This document shows, piece by piece, positions 1 through 6,998 of a stretch of 9,687 bases of DNA (the stretch's first letter is position 1; each line of letters starts with the position of its first letter). The notes beneath the pieces were generated by a model. The model was not told the DNA's origin, searched no databases, and worked only from the letters and a program-made list of their open reading frames with translations. The DNA lies in NCBI GenBank assembly GCA_046757725.1, contig JBHHYU010000105.1, forward strand, positions 1 to 9,687, in the 5' to 3' direction. Both the position numbers and the translations under genes were made by a program. The stretch is from JBHHYU01 sp046757725 (GTDB taxonomy: Bacteria > Desulfobacterota > Binatia > UBA9968).

Positions 1-5
1 CACTG

Positions 6-34
6 TTGACATTCCCCTCCTGCGTGGCTATCCT
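6..34 (+). promoter_or_regulatory. Sigma70-type promoter upstream of the HNH gene
   Basis: A perfect -35 box TTGACA (6-11) is followed after exactly 17 nt by TATCCT (29-34), which matches the -10 consensus at 4 of 6 positions. Transcription would start near 41, giving a leader of about 50 nt before the ATG at 94. A second, perfect TATAAT lies at 56-61 but has no recognisable -35 at the right distance, so it could be an alternative -10 or simply AT-rich leader. Sequence match only. Confidence 0.5.
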
Positions 35-93
35 GGGAACTGGCTCTATATTTAATATAATGCCGTTTTAGATTTATACGAAGAGACGAGAAA

Positions 94-729
94 ATGCTAT
101 CTCAAACCTCGTTAGTACCCAGCTATTCCATCCTTAACACTAAGGCCCTGATCCTGAATCGCTCTTACCTTCCCATCCATGTTACCTCAGTGCGGCGTGC
201 GTTTTCGCTTTTATATCAGGGAATTGCCCGCGCGGTGAATGAACAATACCAAACTTTTGACTTTGATAGTTGGAGTACTCTTTCGGTTTCCGTGCGTAAC
301 GAATCTATCGGGCTGGTCAATCGGGTCATACGTGTGCCAAGAGTGATCCTGCTTGTGAGCTATGACCGGGTCCCAAAACGGCAAGTAAGGTTCAGCCGGT
401 ACAACATCTACGCCAGAGACAATTGCACCTGTCAGTACTGCGGGATGAAACTACCTCGCCATGAGCTGAATCTAGACCATGTCATACCCCGTTCCCGAGG
501 TGGAACCTCTACGTGGGAGAATGTTGTCTGCTCCTGCCACGGATGTAATCGGCGTAAAGGTGGAAAGAGCTTGCAAGAGGTCAGAATGATTCTGTTACGG
601 AAGCCTTATAAGCCTAGGTGGACCCCCTTCATGCAAGAGACCTTTAACCTGTCCCGCTACCGTGAGTGGCTTCCATTCCTTAATACCGTTGACATTTCCT
701 ACTGGAATACCGAACTTTTGGAAAAGTAA
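94..729 (+). CDS. HNH endonuclease family protein (211 aa)
   Basis: This is a stand-alone HNH nuclease-fold protein of the McrA-like, zinc-ribbon type. The core lies at residues 111-158: two CxxC pairs (C113/C116 and C148/C151) should bind the structural zinc, the motif LDHVIPRSRGG supplies D128-H129, and N143 and N152 complete the H-N-H pattern. The N-terminal half (ALILNRSYLPIHVTSVRRA, residues 18-36) is the conserved extension typical of a widespread family of about 170-220 aa, so the protein looks full length. It has no signal peptide or membrane segment and should be cytoplasmic, cutting or nicking DNA; the target is unknown. The ATG at 94 has only a weak purine-rich site (GAGACGAG, 83-90). 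It has its own promoter and stands 166 nt before smc, so it is probably a separate transcription unit. The family is confident, the role is not. Confidence 0.88.
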   Translation: MLSQTSLVPSYSILNTKALILNRSYLPIHVTSVRRAFSLLYQGIARAVNEQYQTFDFDSWSTLSVSVRNESIGLVNRVIRVPRVILLVSYDRVPKRQVRFSRYNIYARDNCTCQYCGMKLPRHELNLDHVIPRSRGGTSTWENVVCSCHGCNRRKGGKSLQEVRMILLRKPYKPRWTPFMQETFNLSRYREWLPFLNTVDISYWNTELLEK

Positions 730-751
730 ACTTCAATTCCGGTAAGTACCC

Positions 752-799
752 AATATATAGTGGTAGAGCCTTGTAAATACCCTTTATATTGTTATTTCT
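752..799 (+). terminator. Possible AT-rich terminator after the HNH gene
   Basis: An imperfect hairpin pairs AATATA (752-757) with TATATT (785-790) and GGTA (762-765) with TACC (778-781), with a mismatched bulge between them and a 12-nt loop. It is followed by a U-rich run, GTTATTTCTTCTT. It sits between the HNH stop codon and the smc promoter, where a terminator is expected, but the stem is weak and AT-rich. Tentative. Confidence 0.3.
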
Positions 800-801
800 T
801 C

Positions 802-830
802 TTGACACCTAACCTTCCCTGTGGAATAGT
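802..830 (+). promoter_or_regulatory. Extended -10 promoter for smc
   Basis: TTGACA (802-807) is a perfect -35 box. After a 17-nt spacer, AATAGT (825-830) matches TATAAT at 4 of 6 positions and is preceded by TGG (822-824), an extended -10 element that can compensate for a weaker -10. Transcription would begin near 837, giving a leader of about 60 nt before the smc ATG at 896. Confidence 0.55.
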
Positions 831-836
831 GTCAGC

Positions 837-855
837 TAGGTCTAGGTCTTACCTA
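837..855 (+). repeat. Tandem TAGGTC repeat and small hairpin in the smc leader
   Basis: Two exact copies of TAGGTC abut at 837-842 and 843-848. The second copy also forms a perfect 5-bp stem, TAGGT (843-847) with ACCTA (851-855), across a CTT loop. GTCA (831-834) and TGAC (857-860) could extend it as an outer stem across an internal loop. It falls at the predicted transcription start of smc. The structure is visible; any function is guesswork. Confidence 0.3.
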
Positions 856-895
856 TTGACGTCTTCAAAGCCTTTGTCGACCCGCAGATTAGATC

Positions 896-3800
896 ATGCG
901 ACTTAAAAGCCTCGAGATGGTCGGGTTTAAGTCTTTCGCCGAAAAGACGACTCTTCAATTCACTCCTGGTGTGACGGCTATTGTCGGTCCTAACGGCTGC
1001 GGCAAATCCAATATTGTCGATGCGTTGCGTTGGGTTATGGGAGAACAAAGCGCCCGCCACCTTCGTGGGCACCAGATGGAGGATATCATTTTCAATGGTA
1101 GTGAGAACCTTGTGCCAACAGGGATGGCAGAAGTTTCTTTGATTTTTGACAATGAGGATGGGCGGGGTCCGGTAGATTATGACAGCTTTAGTGAGATCAT
1201 GGTTACCCGGCGGCTCTTTCGATCGGGAGAATCTGAATATTCTATCAACAAGGTTCCGTGTCGCCTCAAAGATGTTATTGAGCTCTTACTCGGAACAGGG
1301 GTGGGAAACAGGGCCTATTCGATCGTCGAACAAGGACGGGTAGCTGAGATGGTAAACGCCAAGCCTGAGGAGCGAAGGTTCCTCATTGAGGAGGCGTCGG
1401 GGATCAGCAAATACAGAGGCCGAAAACTGCTGGCAGAACGAAAACTAGAGCGAACACGTCAAAATCTCCTCAGGGTAAGTGACATTGTTCGCGAGATCGA
1501 GCGGCAGATTCGCAATATGGAGTTGCAAGCGAAAAAGGCGGAGCGCTACAACGTGCTCAAGAAGGAGCTCAAAAAAAAGGATCTCGCGTGGGCAACTCTA
1601 CAGGCCAAACGCCTTGGAGAGGAAATCGCCGGAAACGAAACGAAGTTAAGGGGGATAGAAGATCAATTGGCCCATCTTTCAGCCTCGCTCCACTCCAAGG
1701 AGGCGGCCAGCGAGGGTATACGGTTATCTCTTTTGGAGGTGGAAAGAGAAATTGCGTTACGACAAGAGGCTCTCTATCAGCACAAGGTCCAGATACAAGG
1801 GGAAGAGCAAAGAATTGACTTTTACAAAAAGGATCGGGCCGGACTTCTGGACGCAGAAACAACGAGTCAGATCGAACTTCTCCAGTCCCAGGACAAACTG
1901 CATGCCTTATCCCGGGAGATAGAGGAACTCAAAGACGCCAAGGAAAATTTCGTTCAGCTTTGCCTCTTCGAGGAGACTTACCTGCGAGATAAAGAAAGGG
2001 AACTGGAAGAAATCAAGCTTCAAATCCAGAATTTGCGCTCAGAGCTGGAGCAGGGGAAAGACGCCCTTGTCGACACGGCAACCCAAGTATCTCACCTCAA
2101 GAATGATTTGCTGGCAAAAGGGAAACGGCGTGAGGAGACCGAAAAGGAATCATTCCGAAAACGAAAAGAGGAATCCGACGTTGTGCTCTCTCTGCAGTCC
2201 TGGAAGGAAAAGGGAGAGGAGGCAAATCGCATTCTGGAGCGGTCTCTAGAACGGGCCAGTGAGATAGAGCGGGAAGCAACGGAGGCCACAAACACGATCC
2301 AGGAATGGAACCAGGCTAAGGAGCATCAGGAGAGAAAGATAGGAAATTTAAAGGAACGGATGCAGGAGGCTCGTTCCAGACTTGTCTCGCTAGAGGACCT
2401 ACAGAAAAACTATGAAGGTTACCACGATGGGGTCCGAGCTATCATGTTAAAGAAGCGTATGGAACCCACCTTTGACGGAGTGTGCGGGTTGGTGGCAGAG
2501 GTCATTGAAGCCCCGGAAGCTTTCGAGAAGGCCTTGACAGCAGTGTTAGGGGACCGCCTCCAGTATGTCATCGTTCAGGGTCACGAAGAGGGCATTGAGG
2601 CCATTGAGTATTTGAAGCGAGAGTCCTCGGGTCGTGGTAGCTTCGTCCCCCGGCGGTTATCCCGGAGGGACCAGCGTCCCCCTCCCTTATCGGAGCCGGA
2701 GGTTGTAGCCCCGCTCCTTGAAATGATCTCGGTTAAAGAGGGCTATAGAGAGCTTGCTGAATTTCTTTTAGGGGACGTGGTGATCGTTCGCGATTTGAAA
2801 TCAGGTCTGGAACTTTGGGGCCGTAATGGATTTGTCAGTACTTTGGTAACCCCCGAGGGAGAGGTCGTGGATCCTACCGGTGTCGTGACGGGGGGAAGTC
2901 TCGATAGCCTGGAAGGTAATGTGCTTTCCCAAAGACGTCGGATGAAAGAGATGGCAAATCTCTCCGTGGAACTTGAGACCCAGTTAGATAGTGATGAAAA
3001 AGATTTTAAGGCCCTTCGGGAGCAAATAGACCAAGTAGAAACGCGAAGGTCATCCCTGATCAAAGAAGGCCAGCACCTCGCATTGGAGCGCGTCCGATTG
3101 GAGCACGAACTCCTTCAAGCCAACGGCGAGATTGAACACCTGGAAGAAACCCTTGAAATATTGGCGCAAGAGCGAACGGATTTATCTACCACCCTGAAGT
3201 TTCTTGGGGAAGCGATTGAAGCATGCCGATCCGACATTGAAACCCATTTACAGAAAAAAGCGCAAAGAGAGACAAACCTGGTAGAAAAACAGAAGGTCTT
3301 ATCCCATTTGGAAGAGACATTAGAACGACTTGAGACTGAAGCCACCGAATCGCGGGTTCGGGGTGCGACCCTAGGTGAAAAGAAAGAGCACACCCACCTC
3401 AATTTAGAAAGTCGAATACAGCTGCAGCGCGAGCTTTCCGAACAAATCCAATCACGCGAATCTCACATCGCTGAAATCCATCAAAAAAGAGACCATTTAG
3501 ATGCGGCACTAGGCCTTGCTGAGAAGTCACTGGAGACAGGAAAAGGAACGCTGGGAGATTTAAAAGATCAACTGGACGGAGAGCGGAAAAAACACACAGA
3601 CATCTCCCATCGGTTGACCGAGGAAGAAGAGGCCATTAAAGAGCTTCGTCCAGAAGGAGAGGCCTCTCAACAAGAAAAAAACCAACTGCAACTCTGTTTG
3701 TCTGAGAAGAGGCTTAACCTGCAGCATCTATTGGAAGGTATCCGAGAAAAATACGCCTTGGACCTTAAAGAAGTCTGGCTTGAAAGCCCGGACGAAGAGC

Positions 3801-4450
3801 TTTCCAAAGAGAACCTGATGCCGGAGATTGAAGAGCTGCGGAATCGTTTAGAAAGAATGGGAGAGGTCAATCTAGCCGCCATCGGTGAATTTGAGGAGCT
3901 CACTAACCGTCACCAGTTTTTAAGCCATCAAAAACAGGACCTGGAGCAATCGATGGCCGATCTTCAGCGCACCATCGCGAAATTGAACCGGGTGTGCCGT
4001 CTGCGGTTCAAAGAGAGTTTTGAGCAGATCAACCAGAGATTCCAGGAGATCTTTCCCCGGCTGTTCCAGGGAGGAAAGGCACGGTTGGTCTTGACCGATG
4101 AAAACGATTATTTAGAGACCGGCGTTGATATCGTGGCTCAGCCGCCGGGTAAAAAGCTGCAATCGATTACCCTCCTCTCAGGAGGGGAAAAGGCGCTTAC
4201 GGCCGTGAGCCTTCTTTTTGCTATCTTCCTATGTATGCCGAGCCCATTTTGTTTCCTGGACGAAGTCGACGCCCCCCTGGATGATGCCAACATTGATCGT
4301 TTCAATGACATCGTCAAGCAAATGAGTGATACCTCTCAATTTGTCCTCATCACCCACAATAAAGCGACTATGCAATCCACCGAAACGCTCTACGGGATAA
4401 CGATGGCAGAGCCAGGCGTGTCGAAGGTGGTTTCGGTGGCAATGCATTGA
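896..4450 (+). CDS. smc: Chromosome segregation/condensation ATPase SMC (1184 aa)
   Basis: SMC is the core ATPase of bacterial condensin. It dimerises and, with the kleisin ScpA and with ScpB, organises and helps separate newly replicated origins. All parts are present in order. The N-terminal head has Walker A GPNGCGKS at residues 31-38 and R57 in the arginine-finger region. A long coiled-coil arm (about 170-505) leads to the hinge (about 506-668), which ends in the characteristic PTGVVTGGS. The returning coiled coil runs to about 1010. The C-terminal head carries the ABC signature LSGGEKAL (1094-1101), Walker B FLDEVDAPLDD with D1122 and the catalytic E1123, and the switch histidine H1154. 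The length is normal (usually 1150-1200 aa). The ATG at 896 is fixed by an in-frame TAG just upstream (890-892) and by the canonical N-terminus MRLKSLEMVGFKSF; no clear Shine-Dalgarno sequence precedes it. ftsY follows 213 nt downstream, as in many smc-ftsY neighbourhoods. scpA and scpB are not in the window. Confidence 0.97.
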   Translation: MRLKSLEMVGFKSFAEKTTLQFTPGVTAIVGPNGCGKSNIVDALRWVMGEQSARHLRGHQMEDIIFNGSENLVPTGMAEVSLIFDNEDGRGPVDYDSFSEIMVTRRLFRSGESEYSINKVPCRLKDVIELLLGTGVGNRAYSIVEQGRVAEMVNAKPEERRFLIEEASGISKYRGRKLLAERKLERTRQNLLRVSDIVREIERQIRNMELQAKKAERYNVLKKELKKKDLAWATLQAKRLGEEIAGNETKLRGIEDQLAHLSASLHSKEAASEGIRLSLLEVEREIALRQEALYQHKVQIQGEEQRIDFYKKDRAGLLDAETTSQIELLQSQDKLHALSREIEELKDAKENFVQLCLFEETYLRDKERELEEIKLQIQNLRSELEQGKDALVDTATQVSHLKNDLLAKGKRREETEKESFRKRKEESDVVLSLQSWKEKGEEANRILERSLERASEIEREATEATNTIQEWNQAKEHQERKIGNLKERMQEARSRLVSLEDLQKNYEGYHDGVRAIMLKKRMEPTFDGVCGLVAEVIEAPEAFEKALTAVLGDRLQYVIVQGHEEGIEAIEYLKRESSGRGSFVPRRLSRRDQRPPPLSEPEVVAPLLEMISVKEGYRELAEFLLGDVVIVRDLKSGLELWGRNGFVSTLVTPEGEVVDPTGVVTGGSLDSLEGNVLSQRRRMKEMANLSVELETQLDSDEKDFKALREQIDQVETRRSSLIKEGQHLALERVRLEHELLQANGEIEHLEETLEILAQERTDLSTTLKFLGEAIEACRSDIETHLQKKAQRETNLVEKQKVLSHLEETLERLETEATESRVRGATLGEKKEHTHLNLESRIQLQRELSEQIQSRESHIAEIHQKRDHLDAALGLAEKSLETGKGTLGDLKDQLDGERKKHTDISHRLTEEEEAIKELRPEGEASQQEKNQLQLCLSEKRLNLQHLLEGIREKYALDLKEVWLESPDEELSKENLMPEIEELRNRLERMGEVNLAAIGEFEELTNRHQFLSHQKQDLEQSMADLQRTIAKLNRVCRLRFKESFEQINQRFQEIFPRLFQGGKARLVLTDENDYLETGVDIVAQPPGKKLQSITLLSGGEKALTAVSLLFAIFLCMPSPFCFLDEVDAPLDDANIDRFNDIVKQMSDTSQFVLITHNKATMQSTETLYGITMAEPGVSKVVSVAMH

Positions 4451-4601
4451 TTTTATCCGAGTCATAAGCCCCGGAGTCAAGCGTCGATATCGTTTTCCCG
4501 GTGTGACGCACTAGAGGCTTTTCATTCCGGTCAAAGTAACCCTGCTCAGCCAACTCTGCTTTCAAGACTACACCAACAAGGTGATGGATTCTGTCCTTTC
4601 G

Positions 4602-4630
4602 TTGCCAGGCTAACGCCGGAGTGGTAACAA
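4602..4630 (+). promoter_or_regulatory. Weak candidate promoter for ftsY
   Basis: TTGCCA (4602-4607, 5 of 6 to the -35 consensus) is followed after 17 nt by TAACAA (4625-4630, 3 of 6), which has an extended TGG just upstream (4622-4624). It would start transcription close to the ftsY ribosome site. No convincing terminator is visible between smc and ftsY, so read-through from smc is equally possible. Confidence 0.25.
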
Positions 4631-4663
4631 GGTTTGTTAGGAAGCTCGAAGGGAGTTGACTTG

Positions 4664-5593
4664 ATGGAAGAAAGCTCGTTCTTTCAACGATTAAAGAAAG
4701 GACTCACTAAGGTTCGAGGGGGCTGGGTACAGAGACTGAACGATATTTTTCAAACCCCTGGATGGGATGAAGAGACCCTCGAAACCATGGAGGAGATATT
4801 ACTATCGGCCGATGTTGGGGTTAAAGCCACACAGAGGCTCTTGGATACCGTTCGCCAACAATTCCCCAAAAGAGAACAAGACACAGGGCAGAGCCCCGCT
4901 TTCAATTTACAACAGGAAATCATCAGCCTGCTTGAAGGACCTGGGAAGAGGAGATCGGCTTCCGCACCTGCGCAAATTCCCTGGGTGGTTATCTTTTTAG
5001 GCGTCAATGGCGTCGGAAAAACCACCACCATCGGCAAGGTGGCGGCAGGGTATCGGCAAGCAGGGAAGGAAGTCCTCCTTGTAGCTGGAGACACTTTTCG
5101 AGCTGCCGCCAGTGAACAACTGGAAATCTGGGGTCAAAGAGTTGGAGCGGAGGTTGTAAAACACAGGCCAGGTGCAGATCCGGCGGCTGTTGTTTTCGAT
5201 GGAATTCATGCAGCTCAAAGGCGCAAGGCGGATATAGTCTTGATCGACACAGCGGGCCGGCTCCACACGAAGGTTCAGTTGCTTGAAGAACTGAAGAAGG
5301 TCCAGCGGGTTATAGCGCGAGAGCAGGTGGGGGCCCCGCATGAGACCCTTCTTGTTCTGGATGCCACGACGGGCCAGAACGCACTACAACAGGCGAGAGT
5401 TTTCAACGAGTCTCTCAATGTCACCGGTATTGTCCTCACTAAGTTAGACGGGACCGCCAAAGGAGGGGTGATCATTGGCATCCGGGAGGAATTGGGCATA
5501 CCGGTCCAGTATATCGGTGTCGGAGAAGCGATCGATGATCTTCATCCCTTTGATCCGGCCCGATTTGTCCACGCACTTTTTGACCCGGCCTAG
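4664..5593 (+). CDS. ftsY: Signal recognition particle receptor FtsY (309 aa)
   Basis: FtsY is the membrane-associated SRP receptor GTPase. It pairs with Ffh to deliver ribosomes making membrane proteins to the Sec translocon. The N-terminus, FFQRLKKGLTKVR, is the conserved amphipathic lipid-binding helix of the N domain. The G domain shows G1 GVNGVGKTT (113-121), the DTFRAAA insertion-box motif (143-149), G3 DTAGR (195-199), G4 TKLDGTAKGG (259-268) and the closing motif GVGEAIDDLHPFD near the C-terminus. There is no long acidic A domain, so this is the short NG-only form common outside enterobacteria. An in-frame TTG lies further upstream at 4634, but ATG 4664 is preferred: GGGAG (4651-4655) sits 8 nt before it and the family N-terminus begins there. 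TTG 4661 is a further, less likely start. It lies downstream of smc on the same strand. Confidence 0.96.
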   Translation: MEESSFFQRLKKGLTKVRGGWVQRLNDIFQTPGWDEETLETMEEILLSADVGVKATQRLLDTVRQQFPKREQDTGQSPAFNLQQEIISLLEGPGKRRSASAPAQIPWVVIFLGVNGVGKTTTIGKVAAGYRQAGKEVLLVAGDTFRAAASEQLEIWGQRVGAEVVKHRPGADPAAVVFDGIHAAQRRKADIVLIDTAGRLHTKVQLLEELKKVQRVIAREQVGAPHETLLVLDATTGQNALQQARVFNESLNVTGIVLTKLDGTAKGGVIIGIREELGIPVQYIGVGEAIDDLHPFDPARFVHALFDPA

Positions 5594-5670
5594 GGTAAAT
5601 GAACGCTTCATCGTCTCAGGGGTGGGCCTTAAAGTCGTGGTTCCTCCGGGGACCCTTGACATTAAGACAT

Positions 5671-5693
5671 AGCAGTCTAAGTTAAAGACTGCT
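5671..5693 (+). terminator. Perfect 8-bp hairpin downstream of ftsY
   Basis: AGCAGTCT (5671-5678) and AGACTGCT (5686-5693) form a perfect 8-bp stem around a 7-nt loop, AAGTTAA. No U-tract follows (TTGGAGACAC), so it is not a classic intrinsic terminator. It could protect the 3' end of ftsY mRNA, or act as an operator, because a TTGACA box lies just upstream at 5656-5661. The structure is certain, the role is not. Confidence 0.4.
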
Positions 5694-5715
5694 TGGAGAC
5701 ACTTAATTCCTCCTT

Positions 5716-5751
5716 AAGGGGCGTTTGTCCGATGCCATGCCTGCCTTTTTT
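5716..5751 (+). terminator. Possible intrinsic terminator with U-tract after ftsY
   Basis: AAGGGGC (5716-5722) can pair with GCC (5739-5741) and CCTT (5744-5747) around a 2-nt bulge, and the stem runs directly into a six-T tract (5746-5751). The loop is long (16 nt), so stability is doubtful. Together with the hairpin at 5671-5693 it marks the likely end of the smc-ftsY region. A second T-tract with the same TGCCTTTTT sequence follows at 5781-5789. Confidence 0.3.
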
Positions 5752-5802
5752 GATAAGTTTACGAGTGTGACTCATTGGCTTGCCTTTTTGCCTCAACCTC
5801 AA

Positions 5803-5831
5803 TTGACACTTAGTGCATAACTTGGTAACGA
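5803..5831 (+). promoter_or_regulatory. TTGACA box upstream of the oxidoreductase gene
   Basis: A perfect -35 hexamer, TTGACA, lies at 5803-5808, about 50 nt before the GTG start at 5859. At the 17-nt spacing the sequence is TAACGA (5826-5831), a poor -10 match (2 of 6). CATAAC (5816-5821) is a better -10 but lies too close to this -35. The position suits a promoter, but it would be weak or activator-dependent. Confidence 0.25.
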
Positions 5832-5858
5832 GAGTAGAAAAATTTTCTGGAAATACTT

Positions 5859-6896
5859 GTGAAGGCTGTATTGATCCACGAGCATGGGGGGATAGACAAG
5901 CTCCAATGTGAGGAAGTTGAGGTACCGAAGCTCAACTCACCCACGGAGGTCATCATCCAGCTCAAGGCTGCAGCACTTAACAGGATCGATTTACTGAATC
6001 GCCAGGGTGTCACCGGGATAGAGTTCTCGATGCCCCATATTCTAGGGGCAGATGGTGCTGGTATGGTTGTAGATATCGGCGAACAGGTCAACAACGTAAA
6101 AAAGGGGGATGCAGTTTGTCTCTTTCCGCCAAGCGGTTGTGGTCGGTGCGAGTTCTGCATGACCGATAGAGATTTCATGTGCCTTCATCTCTGCGCGCTG
6201 GGAGAGAGACTGAACGGGACTTATGCCGAGTATGTGAGAGTCCCTGCTAAGAACTGCTTCCCCATTCCCCCAGGACTCTCCTTTGAAGAGGCCGCAGCCT
6301 TTCCCCTGGTCTTTATAACGGTCTGGAGAATGCTAATAACCAATGCCCGGTTGAAACCCGGTGAGCATGTGTTGATTTTGGGGATTGGAGGAGGAGTGGC
6401 TTCGGCCGCCCTTCTGATGGCCAAGCAACTGGGGGCACATGTGATTGTCACGTCCGGCAGTGACAAGAAATTGGAAATGGCGAAAAATTGGGGAGCGGAC
6501 CACGGGATCCCTTATCAGCGACGTGATTTTACCAAGGAGGTTAGAGGTTTAACCGGAAAACGAGGTGTCGATGTCGTGGTTGACTGTGTCGGGGGAGAGA
6601 GTTGGGTGAAAAGTCTTGCTGCCTTGGCCAAGGGAGGTCGTCTGGTAACTTGTGGGGCTACGGCGGGAGCGTATCCACAAACCGATATCCGGAGAATCTT
6701 TTGGAACCATTTGACGATTTTCGGTTCGACGTTAGGAAGTCGAGAAGAGTTTCGTCAACTCCTGAGCTTCATACGAACCTCAAAGATCAGACCGATTATT
6801 GACCAACTCTTTCCCTTAAAGGAGGCAGCGGCAGCCCAGCATCGCCTTGAGGAAGGTGAACAGTTCGGTAAGATCGTTTTACAGATCGCGAATTGA
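5859..6896 (+). CDS. Medium-chain (zinc-type) NAD(P)H-dependent oxidoreductase, quinone-reductase-like (345 aa)
   Basis: This is a medium-chain dehydrogenase/reductase. The N-terminal GroES-like domain begins with the typical MKAVLIHEHG. The Rossmann domain has the dinucleotide-binding glycines GIGGGV (175-180), followed by a strand ending TSGSDKK that suggests NADP(H) rather than NAD. The structural-zinc cysteines are all present (C94, C97, C100, C108). The catalytic-zinc ligands of alcohol dehydrogenases are absent: the usual Cys is replaced in LNRID (N41) and the usual GHE motif reads LGADGAG (62-68). It is therefore probably a quinone or enoyl reductase-like enzyme rather than a zinc-catalysed alcohol dehydrogenase; the substrate cannot be told. 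It should be soluble and cytoplasmic. The start is GTG, chosen from the family N-terminus; the only ribosome site is a weak GGAAA (5849-5853). It stands alone between ftsY and rsmD with 102 nt to rsmD. Confidence 0.88.
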   Translation: MKAVLIHEHGGIDKLQCEEVEVPKLNSPTEVIIQLKAAALNRIDLLNRQGVTGIEFSMPHILGADGAGMVVDIGEQVNNVKKGDAVCLFPPSGCGRCEFCMTDRDFMCLHLCALGERLNGTYAEYVRVPAKNCFPIPPGLSFEEAAAFPLVFITVWRMLITNARLKPGEHVLILGIGGGVASAALLMAKQLGAHVIVTSGSDKKLEMAKNWGADHGIPYQRRDFTKEVRGLTGKRGVDVVVDCVGGESWVKSLAALAKGGRLVTCGATAGAYPQTDIRRIFWNHLTIFGSTLGSREEFRQLLSFIRTSKIRPIIDQLFPLKEAAAAQHRLEEGEQFGKIVLQIAN

Positions 6897-6998
6897 GGAA
6901 TGACCGAGCTAATGCGACTGACACTTGGTACCCCGACGGAAACCCACACAACGGGGCGATAAACGACATAGAGCCAGATCGTTGGATCAGTAGAAACC

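Noticed and set aside
756..785. AGTGGTAGAGC resembles the D-arm of a tRNA.
   Set aside because: No acceptor stem, anticodon arm or TpsiC arm (GGTTCGA-type) can be placed around it, so it is only a chance D-loop-like string.
842..1152. Minus-strand open frames over the start of smc.
   Set aside because: They are antisense shadows of a clearly conserved coding region and have no domain or ribosome site of their own.
4634..4663. Longer FtsY start at TTG 4634.
   Set aside because: No ribosome site precedes it, and GGGAG at 4651-4655 is well placed for ATG 4664, where the conserved N-terminal helix begins.
5599..5685. Small plus-strand open frame of 28 codons after ftsY (ATG at 5599).
   Set aside because: Poorly spaced ribosome site, no recognisable domain, and it ends inside the hairpin loop; it looks like chance.
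5776..5792. TTGGCTTGCCTTTTTGC looks like a sigma54 (-24/-12) promoter.
   Set aside because: There are 11 nt between the GG and GC elements instead of the strictly conserved 10, and the downstream gene is of a type that does not need one.
6931..6956. CCCCG/CGGGG inverted repeat between the oxidoreductase and rsmD as a terminator.
   Set aside because: The stem is only 5 bp with a 16-nt loop and is followed by CGATAAACG without a T-tract.
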